A stretch of DNA of 64,000 nucleotides from Hyphomicrobiales bacterium (lineage in GTDB: Bacteria > Pseudomonadota > Alphaproteobacteria > Rhizobiales > Devosiaceae), in NCBI GenBank assembly GCA_027065555.1, contig JAMONS010000132.1, positions 1 through 64,000 on the forward strand, given 5' to 3'. The position numbers and the translations under genes are program-made. Below are positions 27,843 through 36,934 of the stretch, piece after piece (the first letter of the stretch is position 1; each line of letters opens with the position of its first letter). The notes beneath the pieces were generated by a model. That model was not told the origin of the DNA, ran no database searches, and saw only the letters and a list, made by a program, of their open reading frames with translations.

Positions 27843-28603
27843 CACAAAAAATTGATCCGCTTAAAAAAATGAATTGGTTTGATAGGATTGCCCATCCGGG
27901 GCAATTTCTTAAATGGTCACGTTATTTAATTTTGCCGCTAGCAATATTAAGTGTTATTTTATTTGGGGTTGGTCTCTGGTTTGCATTTTTTAATTCTCCT
28001 GAAGATTACCAGATGGGCGATACGGTTCGCATAATGTATATTCATGTGCCAAATGCTTGGTTAAGCCAGCTGGTCTATGTGACGATGGCAGTTTCTGCGA
28101 TTGGCACTTTGGTTTGGCGGCATCCGCTAGCCGATGTTGCAATGAAAGCTGCCGCACCGCTTGGTGCAGCTTTTACCACTATGGCATTATTTACTGGTGC
28201 TCTTTGGGGGCGTCCAACTTGGGGCACTTATTGGGAGTGGGATGGGCGTATGACAGCAACGCTTATATTGCTCTTAATGTATCTTGGCATAATTGCCCTT
28301 TGGCGCTCGTTTGATGATCAATTACGTGCGGCAAAACTTATCGCTATTATTGTTCTAGTTGGCACGATAAATATCCCGATAATTAAATTTTCAGTTGATT
28401 GGTGGAATACACTTCATCAGCCAAGTATTGTCAGTTCTGAAGGGCTTTCAATGCCAGCTTCGATTTATACTCCGCTGTTAATAATGATGCTTGCCTTTAC
28501 GACCCTTTTTGCTTTGTTACAAACCAATGCAATGCGCACTGAAATATTGCGCCGTAAAGCTGATAGGCAATTACGCAAAAGCTTAAATAAAGAGAATGGA
28601 TAG
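27839..28603 (+). CDS. ccmC: Heme handling membrane protein CcmC
   Basis: A 254-residue protein with six membrane segments and the tryptophan-rich WWD motif typical of heme handlers (GALWGRPTWGTYWEWDGRMTATLILLLMY, residues about 120-148). The conserved histidines in YIHVPNAWLSQLVY and NTLHQPSIV fit the heme ligands. CcmC loads heme on CcmE in the periplasm. It follows ccmB by 31 bases, with a short ORF overlapping its start. Confidence 0.96.
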   Translation: MTQKIDPLKKMNWFDRIAHPGQFLKWSRYLILPLAILSVILFGVGLWFAFFNSPEDYQMGDTVRIMYIHVPNAWLSQLVYVTMAVSAIGTLVWRHPLADVAMKAAAPLGAAFTTMALFTGALWGRPTWGTYWEWDGRMTATLILLLMYLGIIALWRSFDDQLRAAKLIAIIVLVGTINIPIIKFSVDWWNTLHQPSIVSSEGLSMPASIYTPLLIMMLAFTTLFALLQTNAMRTEILRRKADRQLRKSLNKENG

Positions 28604-28604
28604 T

Positions 28605-28751
28605 ATGATGATAGACTTAGGACCACATGCCTCTTTTATTATAATTGCATATTTGGGAGTGGCTATTGTTACTTTAGCGCTAATTATTAGCAATATTGCT
28701 CAATATAAAAAACAAAAGAACCGTGTTAAGTCGTTTGAGGATAAGGGCTAA
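28605..28751 (+). CDS. ccmD: Heme exporter protein CcmD
   Basis: A 48-residue protein located exactly between ccmC and ccmG. It has the CcmD plan: a short polar start (MIDLGPHASFIII), one membrane helix (residues about 11-31), and a basic cytoplasmic tail (QYKKQKNRVKSF). CcmD holds CcmE in the CcmABC complex. Three in-frame ATGs are possible (28596, 28605, 28608); the first would overlap ccmC. Confidence 0.85.
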   Translation: MMIDLGPHASFIIIAYLGVAIVTLALIISNIAQYKKQKNRVKSFEDKG

Positions 28752-28754
28752 ACA

Positions 28755-29333
28755 ATGAAACGAATATTATTTTTTGCGACCCCACTAATATTGTTAATAG
28801 GTATGTTAATTTTATTTGCCACCAATATTGAGCGTGATAGCTCAATTATTCCTTCTGCCCTATTAAATAAGCCAGTGCCAGAGTTCACCTTACCAGCGGT
28901 TAAAGATTTGGTGCTAGATGGCAAGGTGATTGAGGGTTTTGCAACTTCTGATATGTTTGGTGAAGTTTCTGTGGTTAATGTTTTTGCTTCTTGGTGCGCT
29001 CCTTGTCGGCAAGAACACCCATTTTTAATGGAATTAGCGGCAATGGATATTGCAAAAATCTATGGCATTAATCAAAAAGATGCGCCAGAAAACGCTCGAG
29101 CTTTTTTAGAGGAATTGGGCAATCCTTATGCAAAAGTTGGCGCTGATAATGGGCGGGTTTCTATTGAATGGGGGATTTATGGTATTCCTGAAACTTTTGT
29201 CATTAACGCTAAGGGAATTATCACCTATAAACATGTCGGCCCTTTTACTCGTAAATCATATGAAACCTCGCTTTTGCCAGCGATAAAAGCTGCAAGTGAA
29301 GAGCCGAGCGAAGAGTTAAGCGAAGAGCAATAA
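28755..29333 (+). CDS. ccmG: Thiol:disulfide interchange protein CcmG (DsbE)
   Basis: A 192-residue membrane-anchored periplasmic thioredoxin. An N-terminal anchor (residues about 4-23) is followed by PVPEFTLPAV, the redox motif VFASWCAPCRQEHPFL near residue 83, the cytochrome c maturation-specific IYGINQKDAPENA, and the cis-proline GIYGIPETFVIN. It reduces the CxxCH cysteines of apocytochromes before heme attachment. It starts 3 bases after ccmD. The C-terminal tail is a short repeat of Glu/Ser (SEEPSEELSEEQ). ccmE, ccmF and ccmH are not in this window. Confidence 0.95.
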   Translation: MKRILFFATPLILLIGMLILFATNIERDSSIIPSALLNKPVPEFTLPAVKDLVLDGKVIEGFATSDMFGEVSVVNVFASWCAPCRQEHPFLMELAAMDIAKIYGINQKDAPENARAFLEELGNPYAKVGADNGRVSIEWGIYGIPETFVINAKGIITYKHVGPFTRKSYETSLLPAIKAASEEPSEELSEEQ

Positions 29334-29431
29334 TTATATTGACTTTATCTTTATTTTGTCCCAATAAGCACCTAACTTTACTATAGGTGAAATATTTGAG
29401 CCACTAGCATATTCAAGAAATATGCAGTCCA

Positions 29432-29465
29432 CACCCGTCAGCGCAGTGCGCCCACGGGTGGTTTT
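29432..29465 (+). terminator. Probable terminator of the ccm operon
   Basis: CACCCGT (29432-29438) pairs with ACGGGTG (29454-29460) around a 15-base GC-rich loop, followed by GTTTTG. The T-run is short, so strength is uncertain. It lies between ccmG and ffh. Confidence 0.5.
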
Positions 29466-29515
29466 GTGCTTTGGATTTAACCGCTTTTAGTGATTTTGGT
29501 AAAAGAAAGACTGCT

Positions 29516-31138
29516 ATGTTTGATAATTTAAGCGATAGATTAGGTAATATTTTCAAAACTCTTACCTCTCGTGGTGCGCTTAGCGAAGCTGATATTAAAA
29601 CTGCTATGCGTGAAGTTCGTCGTGCTTTAATTGAAGCTGATGTTTCGCTTGAAGTTGTGCGTGCATTTATTACGCAAGTAAGCGAAAGAGCGGTTGGTGC
29701 TGAGGTTACAAAATCTATTACACCCGGTCAGCAAATCATCAAAATTGTGCATGATGAATTAGTGCAAGTGCTTGGTGAAGAGGCAGTGCCAATTTCGCTT
29801 AAAGCAACACCGCCTGTGGCAATTTTTATGGTTGGTTTGCAAGGTTCTGGTAAAACCACAACTACTGCCAAAATAGCCAAACGATTTAAGGAACGTGAGA
29901 ATAAAAAAATATTGCTCGCTTCATTGGATACTCGCCGTCCTGCAGCGCAAGAACAATTAAAAATATTAGCGAAACAAGTTGGGGTTGATAGTTTAGAAAT
30001 AATTGTCAATCAAGATCCGATTAAAATTGCTAAAAGAGCAATGAAAAAGGCCAAGCTTGGCGGCTATGATGTTTTGTTTTTGGATAGTGCTGGTCGCACC
30101 CATATTGATGAAGAGCTTATGGCAGAGACCGCCAAAATCAAGGAAATTACCAACCCACATGAAACCCTATTAGTTGTTGATGCGCTTACTGGGCAAGATG
30201 CAATAAATCTGGCTCGCTCATTTGATGCACGAGTGGATATTACTGGTATTGTTCTCACTAGAATAGATGGTGATGGACGTGGTGGTGCGGCGCTTTCTAT
30301 GCGGGCGGCAACTGGTAAACCAATTAAACTTATGGGGGTTGGTGAAAAATTAGACGCGCTTGAAGATTTTCATCCCTCACGCATTGCCGATAGGATTTTA
30401 GGCAAGGGCGATATTGTTTCATTAGTTGAAAAAGCCTCGCAAAATGTCTCCGTTCAAGACGCTGAAAAAATGGCGAAGAAGCTGAAAAAAGGTATTTTTG
30501 ATCTTAATGATCTTAAGGGTCAGCTTGAGCAAATGAAAAAAATGGGCGGCATGGGCAAAATGCTTGGGCTAATGCCGGGTATGGGTAAAATGAAGAAAGC
30601 CATTAGCGGAGCAAATTTAGAAGATAAGACCTTTGATCGTCAGGTGGCGATTATTAACTCAATGACTAAAAAGGAGCGTGAGCTTCCAGCTTTATTAAAT
30701 GCTTCTCGGCGCAAAAGAATTGCTAAGGGTTCTGGGACAGAGGTTTCTGAAATTAACAAACTAATGAAACAGCACCGCCAAATGGCTGACATGATGAAAA
30801 AAATGTCAAAGGGCGGTGGTATGGGAGCACTTGGTTCAATGTTTGGTGGTGGTATGCCAAAGGGAATGGGTGCGCCAGATATGGGAGTTATGCCTGATAT
30901 GGACGCTACGCAACTTGAGCGCATGGCACGTGAGATGGGGTTAGACCCAAGCGCTGCTATGGGGGGAAATCTGCCTCAGGAAATGCCGCAAGAAACTAAG
31001 CAAATAGAACAACAAAAATCAATTTCACCACCAACTTTACCCGGGTTAGGCTCTGGCTCAAATAAGCCACGTTTCCCCAACCTGCCCGGCCTTGGAGGCA
31101 AAAGTCTTGGTGGCGGCAACCCATTTAAAAAGAAATAA
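29516..31138 (+). CDS. ffh: Signal recognition particle protein Ffh
   Basis: A 540-residue SRP54 GTPase. I start at the ATG at 29516 ([16 protein letters not shown]), the conserved N-terminus; the frame is open to a TTG at 29471. It shows the N domain, G domain with P-loop [15 protein letters not shown] (near residue 106), [24 protein letters not shown] and [15 protein letters not shown], then a methionine-rich M domain. The tail after the M domain is a long Gly/Met/Pro-rich extension (residues about 440-540), longer than in E. coli. Ffh binds 4.5S RNA and targets ribosomes to the membrane. Confidence 0.96.
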   Translation: MFDNLSDRLGNIFKTLTSRGALSEADIKTAMREVRRALIEADVSLEVVRAFITQVSERAVGAEVTKSITPGQQIIKIVHDELVQVLGEEAVPISLKATPPVAIFMVGLQGSGKTTTTAKIAKRFKERENKKILLASLDTRRPAAQEQLKILAKQVGVDSLEIIVNQDPIKIAKRAMKKAKLGGYDVLFLDSAGRTHIDEELMAETAKIKEITNPHETLLVVDALTGQDAINLARSFDARVDITGIVLTRIDGDGRGGAALSMRAATGKPIKLMGVGEKLDALEDFHPSRIADRILGKGDIVSLVEKASQNVSVQDAEKMAKKLKKGIFDLNDLKGQLEQMKKMGGMGKMLGLMPGMGKMKKAISGANLEDKTFDRQVAIINSMTKKERELPALLNASRRKRIAKGSGTEVSEINKLMKQHRQMADMMKKMSKGGGMGALGSMFGGGMPKGMGAPDMGVMPDMDATQLERMAREMGLDPSAAMGGNLPQEMPQETKQIEQQKSISPPTLPGLGSGSNKPRFPNLPGLGGKSLGGGNPFKKK

Positions 31139-31179
31139 CAATATTATTAAATCAACCCATTAAACCAAAGGAAAATATA

Positions 31180-31608
31180 ATGGCACTTAAAATTCGTCTT
31201 GCTCGAGCAGGTTCAAAAAAACGCCCCTATTACCACATAGTAATAGCTGATGCTCGTGCGCCTCGTGATGGTCGCTTCATTGAGCGTATTGGCTCATATA
31301 GCCCACTATTACCAAAAGATAACGCCGATCGGGTGAAAGTTAATGTTGAACGTGCAAAATACTGGCTTTCAGTTGGTGCGCAAGCAACCGATCGTGTGGC
31401 TCGTTTTCTTGATGCAGAAGGCCTATTAAAGCGTGAAGCACGTCAAAATCTTAAAAAGGGTGAGCCCGGAGCAAAAGCAAAAGAGCGTGCAGAGGAAAAA
31501 GCACAAGCAGTAGCTGACGCAAAAGCTGCTGAGCAAGAAGCAAAAAATGCTCCTAAAGAAGAAGCGCCAGCTGAAGAAACGCCTGCAGCAGACGCAAAAG
31601 CTGAATAA
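31180..31608 (+). CDS. rpsP: Small ribosomal subunit protein bS16
   Basis: A 142-residue protein. The first 85 residues are a normal bS16 ([46 protein letters not shown]). Residues about 95-142 form a low-complexity Ala/Lys/Glu/Pro tail that is absent from E. coli and longer than usual even for alphaproteobacteria. It starts the classic rpsP-rimM-trmD-rplS group, 41 bases after ffh. Confidence 0.97.
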   Translation: MALKIRLARAGSKKRPYYHIVIADARAPRDGRFIERIGSYSPLLPKDNADRVKVNVERAKYWLSVGAQATDRVARFLDAEGLLKREARQNLKKGEPGAKAKERAEEKAQAVADAKAAEQEAKNAPKEEAPAEETPAADAKAE

Positions 31609-32223
31609 ATGTCTGAACTTGCTAAAGGTTCAAAAGATAATCTTATTGTCATGGGTCGCATTGGTGCGGCTCATGGCATTAAGGGTGCGCTAAAGGTTAA
31701 ATCCTTTACTCAAAACCCGCTTTCGCTTGGCGATTATGGGGCGCTACAAGATACGAATGGCAGGCAATATAATATTAAAAATATTCGTGTGCAAAAAAAT
31801 TCTGTCATCGTGCATTTTAAGGAAATAACTAATCGTAATTTGGCCGAAACACTAAATGGGGTTGAGTTGTTTGTTGAGCGCTCAATTTTGCCTGCTGATT
31901 TAGAGACAGAAGAATTTTATATTTTTGATCTCATTGGTATGGATGTAATGAGTGATAAAGGCGAATTAGCTGGCACTATATTAAATGTAGAAAATTTTGG
32001 TGCTGGTGATTTATTAGAAATTTCACCGTTGATGGAAAATGGTGGCTTTTCAGATAATACATATTATCTTGCTTTTACTAAGCAAAACGTACCTGAAATT
32101 AACCTTAAAAAGCACTTTGTTAAAATAACCCCACCGATTGAAATTGTGGTGCAAAAAGGAGAGATAAGGGAAGCAGAAAAAGGAGCAGAAAAAATAGAGA
32201 GGCAAGATAATGAGCAAAGCTAA
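31609..32223 (+). CDS. rimM: 16S rRNA processing protein RimM
   Basis: A 204-residue ribosome maturation factor that binds uS19 and assists 30S head assembly. The N-terminal domain has VMGRIGAAHGIKGALKVKSFT; the PRC-barrel part contains EEFYIFDLIGMDV and GAGDLLEI. Its ATG directly follows the rpsP stop (TAAATG) and its end overlaps trmD by 14 bases, so translation of the three genes is probably coupled. The C-terminus has a charged Glu/Lys tail. Confidence 0.95.
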   Translation: MSELAKGSKDNLIVMGRIGAAHGIKGALKVKSFTQNPLSLGDYGALQDTNGRQYNIKNIRVQKNSVIVHFKEITNRNLAETLNGVELFVERSILPADLETEEFYIFDLIGMDVMSDKGELAGTILNVENFGAGDLLEISPLMENGGFSDNTYYLAFTKQNVPEINLKKHFVKITPPIEIVVQKGEIREAEKGAEKIERQDNEQS

Positions 32224-32902
32224 ATTTCATGCTTCAATCATTAGTCTTTATCCTGAACTTTTCCCTGGAACGCTCGGTGCTTCGGTAATTGGGCGAGGAC
32301 TAAAAGAAAAGTTGTGGTCATTCGATACTATCAATTTAAGAGATTTTGGCATTGGCAAGCACAAGCAAGTTGATGATAGCCCAGCAGGCGGTGGCGCTGG
32401 TTTGGTTCTTAAAGCTGATGTGCTTGCAAAGGCCATAGATTTTGCAGCTCCTAAGGGGGATAATCGTAAGCGATATTTGCTTAGCCCCCGTGGCAAGCCA
32501 TTTACGCAACAATTAGCTAAAAGTTTGAGCCAAAGTGAGGGTGTTGTGCTAATTTGCGGGCGTTTTGAGGGCGTTGATCAACGGGTTATTGAGCAAAGAA
32601 ATTTGACTGAAATATCTATTGGTGATTATATTTTAGCTGGTGGGGAAGTCGGTGCTATGGTGATGCTTGAAGCCATTACTCGTCTTATTCCAAATGTGCT
32701 TGGCTCAAATGAAAGCATAATTGAAGAGAGTTTTGAAAATGGCTTGCTTGAATATGATCAATATACTCGTCCTGTTGAATTTGAGGGGCAAGAAATTCCC
32801 AAAATTCTAACCTCAGGCAATCATAAAAAAATAAATGAATGGCGAGATGAGCAAAGTAAAGCTCTAACTAAGTTACGCCGCCCTGATTTGATTAAAGAGT
32901 GA
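32210..32902 (+). CDS. trmD: tRNA (guanine-N1-)-methyltransferase TrmD
   Basis: A 230-residue knotted methyltransferase making m1G37 in tRNAs. The motifs DDSPAGGGAGLVLKAD, LLSPRGKPFTQ, LICGRFEGVDQRVIE and ISIGDYILAGGEVGAMVM (the SAM-binding knot) are all intact. Length is normal. It overlaps rimM by 14 bases and is followed 4 bases later by a DUF2867 gene. Confidence 0.97.
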   Translation: MSKAKFHASIISLYPELFPGTLGASVIGRGLKEKLWSFDTINLRDFGIGKHKQVDDSPAGGGAGLVLKADVLAKAIDFAAPKGDNRKRYLLSPRGKPFTQQLAKSLSQSEGVVLICGRFEGVDQRVIEQRNLTEISIGDYILAGGEVGAMVMLEAITRLIPNVLGSNESIIEESFENGLLEYDQYTRPVEFEGQEIPKILTSGNHKKINEWRDEQSKALTKLRRPDLIKE

Positions 32903-32906
32903 TGAA

Positions 32907-33404
32907 ATGACGATTTCACTCATTAAATTGCCCCAACATAGTGCTTTACATAATATTATAGAGCCTGATGATTTTGTTGATTGTTATTATAATGATGATG
33001 TTCCTAAAGAAATCCTAGTTTCCAAAGCTGCCATTATTGTGCTAACGCAAATGCCTAAATGGGTTGATATATTAATGAAAGCTCGAGATTTTGCGGTTTC
33101 ATTTATTGGCTTAAAAACTGCTAGCAATATACCCGATATTTCTGAGAATGAAATTCTAAAGGTAGGCGATTATATTGGTATTTTTAGAGTGCACTCAATT
33201 ACGAAAGATGAGATTTTGATAGGTGAAGATGACAAACATCTAAATTTTCTAATTTCAGTTCTGCGTTATGAGCAAGGCTTTGCATTAGCAACTTGGGTAC
33301 ATACTCATAATTGGTTTGGCCGCTTTTACCTTTTTTCGATTATGTTGTTTCACAAATTGATTGTTAGAAATGCTGTTGGAAGATTATCACTTGCAAAAAT
33401 GTAA
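32907..33404 (+). CDS. DUF2867 family protein
   Basis: A 165-residue protein with the DUF2867 pattern: MPKWVDILMKARDFAVSFIGLK, the core EDDKHLNFLISVLRYEQG, and the C-terminal HNWFGRFYLFSIMLFHKLIVR. Function is unknown; the family fold is predicted to be alpha/beta with a hydrophobic C-terminal helix. It starts 4 bases after trmD, so it is probably the last gene of that transcript. Its insertion between trmD and rplS departs from the common order. Confidence 0.8.
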   Translation: MTISLIKLPQHSALHNIIEPDDFVDCYYNDDVPKEILVSKAAIIVLTQMPKWVDILMKARDFAVSFIGLKTASNIPDISENEILKVGDYIGIFRVHSITKDEILIGEDDKHLNFLISVLRYEQGFALATWVHTHNWFGRFYLFSIMLFHKLIVRNAVGRLSLAKM

Positions 33405-33498
33405 AAATAATTATGAAGAAGTGACCTCCTTAATATCAACATTGCATCTAACTAACATGCTAATGCCAAATATATCCAACCCTATTTAATGTACTATA

Positions 33499-33529
33499 TT
33501 TGCCGTACCGTACCGTACGGTACGGCAAA
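33499..33529. repeat. 31-base perfect palindrome with GTACC/GGTAC repeats
   Basis: Two perfectly complementary 15-base arms (33499-33513 and 33515-33529) flank a single central C. The arms begin TTTGCCG and consist internally of the unit CGTAC repeated. It lies in the 639-base gap between the DUF2867 gene and rplS (33405-34043). Apart from this site, one double-hairpin repeat and the rplS leader, I see nothing in that gap. It may be a regulator site (dyad of a TetR-like kind) or a cruciform element. Confidence 0.7.
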
Positions 33530-33702
33530 ATAAAGGGTATATTTTGGCTGTTTTAGAGTGGGTAGTTAGAAAGTGTAAAAAGTGGTTTAAAGTGATAAGT
33601 GGAACGAGCTGCAATTTTATGGCAGTGCAGAGAAATGACTGACGATGGAGGTTGGAGTGTTGTTTTGGGTTTTACTCGCATCATTTATCTCTCTATTTAC
33701 AC

Positions 33703-33765
33703 TTTCCCTGCCTTGAGCGGGGATCTCGCCAAGATTGCAATAGACCCCCCGATCAAGTCGGGTGC
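33703..33765. repeat. Double-hairpin dispersed repeat, copy 3 of 3
   Basis: CCCTGCCTTGAGCGGGG is followed by a 15-20 base spacer and CCCCCCGATCAAGTCGGG. The right arm of the second stem is shortened compared with copies at 5381 and 9771. It lies between the DUF2867 gene and rplS. Confidence 0.75.
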
Positions 33766-33985
33766 GGAGTTGCTAGGGGGGAGGTGTGGTGTATTTGGGG
33801 AGGCTTAGAAAAATGTTTTTAAGAGATAGGAACTGGTTAAAACCTTTAGTTTTAAGGAAGATTTTGCTGAATCCTATGGTTTGAGCTAAAAATGCTTATT
33901 TTTAGGGTTTTTTATAGACTTTTGCTATTTTCCCTTGTAAAGCCTTGCTTGACGAAGTTCCGTCCAATTAAGACCGGATGAAAAG

Positions 33986-34001
33986 GAGCAACTAACTGCT
34001 C
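33986..34001 (+). promoter_or_regulatory. Small hairpin in the rplS leader
   Basis: GAGCA (33986-33990) pairs with TGCTC (33997-34001) about 45 bases before the rplS ATG. A CCGTCC...GACCGG pairing lies just upstream. This looks like a short structured 5' leader of a ribosomal protein gene, possibly an autoregulatory site; the evidence is structural only. Confidence 0.3.
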
Positions 34002-34043
34002 TGGTAAACATCCCTAAGAAAAGATTATTTACGGAAAAACATT

Positions 34044-34583
34044 ATGAATATTATTGAACAGCTCAACAAAGAGCAAGCTGAGGCGTTGGCAGCAAAACGT
34101 GAAATACCAGTATTTTCAGCCGGTGATACGGTTAAAGTTTGGGTTAAAGTGCGTGAAGGCACTCGTGAGCGTTTGCAGGCTTATGAAGGTGTGGTAATTG
34201 CCCGTCAGGGTGCTGGCCTTATGGAAAGTTTTACGGTTCGTAAAATTTCTTATGGCGAGGGTGTGGAGCGTTTATTCCCAATTTATTCACCAAATATTGA
34301 CAAAATTGAAATTCTAAAACGTGGCAAGGTTCGCCGTGCTAAGCTTTATTATCTTCGTGATCGTCGTGGTAAATCGGCTCGTATTTTTGAGGCTACAAAT
34401 TCTCGGATTAAAAAGATACAAGATGGTGAACGCAAATTAGCGGCAGAAGCACGTACTAAAAGAGAAAAAGAGCGTGAAGAAGCAGCTATTGCATTAGCGG
34501 CTGAAGCAAAGGCTAAAGAAGCAGAAGCAGTGGCGGCAAAAGCGGCGACAGCAAAAGCTAAAGAAGAAGCTAAAAGCGAATAG
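34044..34583 (+). CDS. rplS: Large ribosomal subunit protein bL19
   Basis: A 179-residue protein. Residues 1-118 are a standard bL19 ([62 protein letters not shown]). The remaining 60 residues are a highly charged Lys/Glu/Ala helix-prone tail ([20 protein letters not shown]), which makes it much longer than E. coli bL19 (about 115). It appears to have its own leader and ends at a clear terminator. Confidence 0.97.
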   Translation: MNIIEQLNKEQAEALAAKREIPVFSAGDTVKVWVKVREGTRERLQAYEGVVIARQGAGLMESFTVRKISYGEGVERLFPIYSPNIDKIEILKRGKVRRAKLYYLRDRRGKSARIFEATNSRIKKIQDGERKLAAEARTKREKEREEAAIALAAEAKAKEAEAVAAKAATAKAKEEAKSE

Positions 34584-34620
34584 GCTTTAGAGCTCTACTC
34601 TTAGCTTATTGTTTGTTTGA

Positions 34621-34648
34621 AAACCCGGCTGTTAGGTCGGGTTTTTTT
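34621..34648 (+). terminator. Rho-independent terminator after rplS
   Basis: AAACCCG (34621-34627) pairs perfectly with CGGGTTT (34638-34644) around a 10-base loop, followed by seven T residues in total. It lies 38 bases after the rplS stop. Confidence 0.88.
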
Positions 34649-34693
34649 ATAAGGGCTCACAATTTCTACCTCTTCTTCATTCCTACCCTCCAT

Positions 34694-34803
34694 CGTCATT
34701 CCTGCGAAAGCAGGAATCCAGTAGCCCGCTGTCTAGCGGGCAAAAGATTCTATTGCGCCAAAGACTTGGCTTAACTGGATTCCGTATCAAGTGCGGAATG
34801 ACG
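34694..34803. repeat. MITE-like palindromic element
   Basis: About 110 bases whose ends are inverted copies of each other: CGTCATTCC...GGAATCCAGT at the left and ACTGGATTCC...GGAATGACG at the right. Inside are the small hairpins CCTGCGAAAGCAGG and GCCCGCTGTCTAGCGGGC. Palindromic elements carrying the GTCATTCC/GGAATGAC end are widespread in Proteobacteria. It lies between rplS and the acetoacetyl-CoA synthetase gene. Confidence 0.75.
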
Positions 34804-34865
34804 AAAGGGGAGAGGAATGACGGTGGTTAGCAATGATAACAGAGCATCGAGTTTAACAATATTTT

Positions 34866-36827
34866 TTAATCACCTAAAATAGCTTTCATTGTGAAATGCT
34901 CAAGCGCTTCTGGGTTTGCTAGGGCGCTAGAATTTTTTACTTCATGTCCATGCAACACATCACGCACTGCAATTTCAGATATTTTGCCTGAGCGGGTTAT
35001 TGGAATATCTGGCACATGAAATATTTTTTGTGGCACGTGGCGAGGTGATGCGCCTGTTTTTATTGTTTGTTTTATTTTTTTCTCAAGTTCAGCATTAAGT
35101 AAAATATCTTGCTTGAGTTTTACAAATAACCAGATTTCAACATCTGCCTCTATTTGTTTGCCAATAGCAACGCTTTCTATGATTTCAGGAATTTTGGCAA
35201 TTTGGCGATATATTTCTGCTGTGCCAATACGCACCCCACCCGGATTTAGCGTGGCATCTGAGCGACCAAGAATTGCAAAGCCGCCATTATCATATCTTAC
35301 TGCCCAATCGCCTTGTGCCCAGACACTTGGTGTCAAGACATTTGGTTTTTCAAAACGAGAAAAATAGGCCTGCTCATAAAGCTCCCCATTATCATCGTCC
35401 CAAAACCCCAAAGGCATTGAGGGGTGGGCATTGCGACAGATTAATTCGCCTGCCTGATTAATTATTGAATTGCCTTCATCGTTCACCACATCAACATCTA
35501 AACCAAGCATTGCGCCCTGAATTTGCCCACGAATAACTGGCTTTACTGGCCAACCGCCAACAAAACAGGCACAAATATCAGTGCCCCCTGAAATAGAGGC
35601 GAGGTGCACATTGCCAACATTTTCATATATATAATCAAATCCTAGTGGGGAAAGTGGGCTACCAGTTGAAAAAATGGCCTTTAATGAAGATAGATCATAA
35701 GAATGTTTTGGTATTAATTGTTGCTTTTGACATTCATCAATATAGCGGGCGGATGTTCCAAAATGAGTGACTTTTTCTTTGGAAATTATTTCAAACAATC
35801 GATTTTTATGAGGGTGAAAAACATTGCCATCAAATAGGACTAAACTTGCCCCGCTTGCCAAAGCGCTTAATTGCCAGTTCCACATCATCCAACCGCAAGT
35901 GGTGAAATAGAATAATCTATCACCCTTTGAAATACCACAATGCAATGTTTGTTCTTTTTTATGATTAAGCAGCAGGCCGCCAGCTCTATGCACTAGGCAT
36001 TTTGGTTTTCCTGTTGTGCCTGATGAGAACAAAATTACTAATGGATGATCAAAAGCTAAATCTAATGGCGCAAAATTTGCTTCCTTATGAGGGGCAAGCC
36101 ACTTTTCAAAGGTAATGGATTTTTCTAATTGACTACCAGAGGGAACATCATTTTTTACAAATGGAAAAATAATTACTTTTTTAATGCTATGGATTTCTTC
36201 TATTACTTTCGATATTTTATCGCTAAGTGAGAAATATTTGCCACTATAATGATAGCCATTGGCGCAAAAAAGCAATTTTGGCGCAATCTGCCCCAATCTA
36301 TCAATTATAGAATTAGCCCCAAAATCAGGCGAGCAGCTTGACCAAATTGCGCCAATAGATGCTGCGCCTAAATGAATGGCTATGGCCTCTATTGAATTTG
36401 GCACGATGCCAGCAATTCTATCTCCGCTTTTTATGCCCTCATTTTGTAGAGCTACAGAAATGCTTGCAACTAATTGCCGTAGATCTGCAAAATTTATTTC
36501 TTGACGATTACCTGCTTCATCATAAGAAATTATGGCGATATTTTTATTGTCGCCATTTAGTAGGTTTTTTGTGTAATTTAATTTTGCATCAGGAAAGAAT
36601 TTTACATCTTTTAGATGGGGGGCATGTTGAATAATTTCGTTCCCCATTTCACCGATTATTTGTGTGAATTCCCATAGATTTTGATAAAATTCTTTTGGTT
36701 TATCTATTGAATAATTTTGTAGAGCTTGCCAATCATTAGCAAAACCAAGCTTTTTAGCAAATTTAGCTAAATTGGTTTTTTGTATATTTTCATTTCGCCA
36801 AAGAATTATTTCATTAGTTTTTTGCAT
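34866..36827 (-). CDS. Acetoacetyl-CoA synthetase
   Basis: A 653-residue ANL-superfamily acyl-CoA synthetase. The AMP-binding motif is VILFSSGTTGKPKCLVHRAG. Further motifs are YFTTCGWMMWNWQLSALASG, FGTSARYIDECQKQQ and NPGGVRIGTAEIYRQI, which are typical of acetoacetyl-CoA ligase rather than acetyl-CoA synthetase. The catalytic lysine is probably in TRSGKISEIAVRDVLHG. It activates acetoacetate, linking ketone bodies or polyhydroxybutyrate breakdown to acetyl-CoA. It is monocistronic and divergent from ppk2. The symbol varies between genomes, so it is left blank. Confidence 0.92.
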   Translation of the reverse strand: MQKTNEIILWRNENIQKTNLAKFAKKLGFANDWQALQNYSIDKPKEFYQNLWEFTQIIGEMGNEIIQHAPHLKDVKFFPDAKLNYTKNLLNGDNKNIAIISYDEAGNRQEINFADLRQLVASISVALQNEGIKSGDRIAGIVPNSIEAIAIHLGAASIGAIWSSCSPDFGANSIIDRLGQIAPKLLFCANGYHYSGKYFSLSDKISKVIEEIHSIKKVIIFPFVKNDVPSGSQLEKSITFEKWLAPHKEANFAPLDLAFDHPLVILFSSGTTGKPKCLVHRAGGLLLNHKKEQTLHCGISKGDRLFYFTTCGWMMWNWQLSALASGASLVLFDGNVFHPHKNRLFEIISKEKVTHFGTSARYIDECQKQQLIPKHSYDLSSLKAIFSTGSPLSPLGFDYIYENVGNVHLASISGGTDICACFVGGWPVKPVIRGQIQGAMLGLDVDVVNDEGNSIINQAGELICRNAHPSMPLGFWDDDNGELYEQAYFSRFEKPNVLTPSVWAQGDWAVRYDNGGFAILGRSDATLNPGGVRIGTAEIYRQIAKIPEIIESVAIGKQIEADVEIWLFVKLKQDILLNAELEKKIKQTIKTGASPRHVPQKIFHVPDIPITRSGKISEIAVRDVLHGHEVKNSSALANPEALEHFTMKAILGD

Positions 36828-36934
36828 TTTATACCTGTAGGAAATTCCTGATTTAGGAAATATTGATCCGCATCATTGAGAAATAGCTAATAATATGACA
36901 TTATCAATATTATTATGATATTGAAAGGAAGATT

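Noticed and set aside
33599-33808. 69-codon plus-strand frame
   Set aside because: It spans the double-hairpin repeat copy 3, starts at a GTG-like/alternative codon without a good ribosome-binding site and shows no family pattern.
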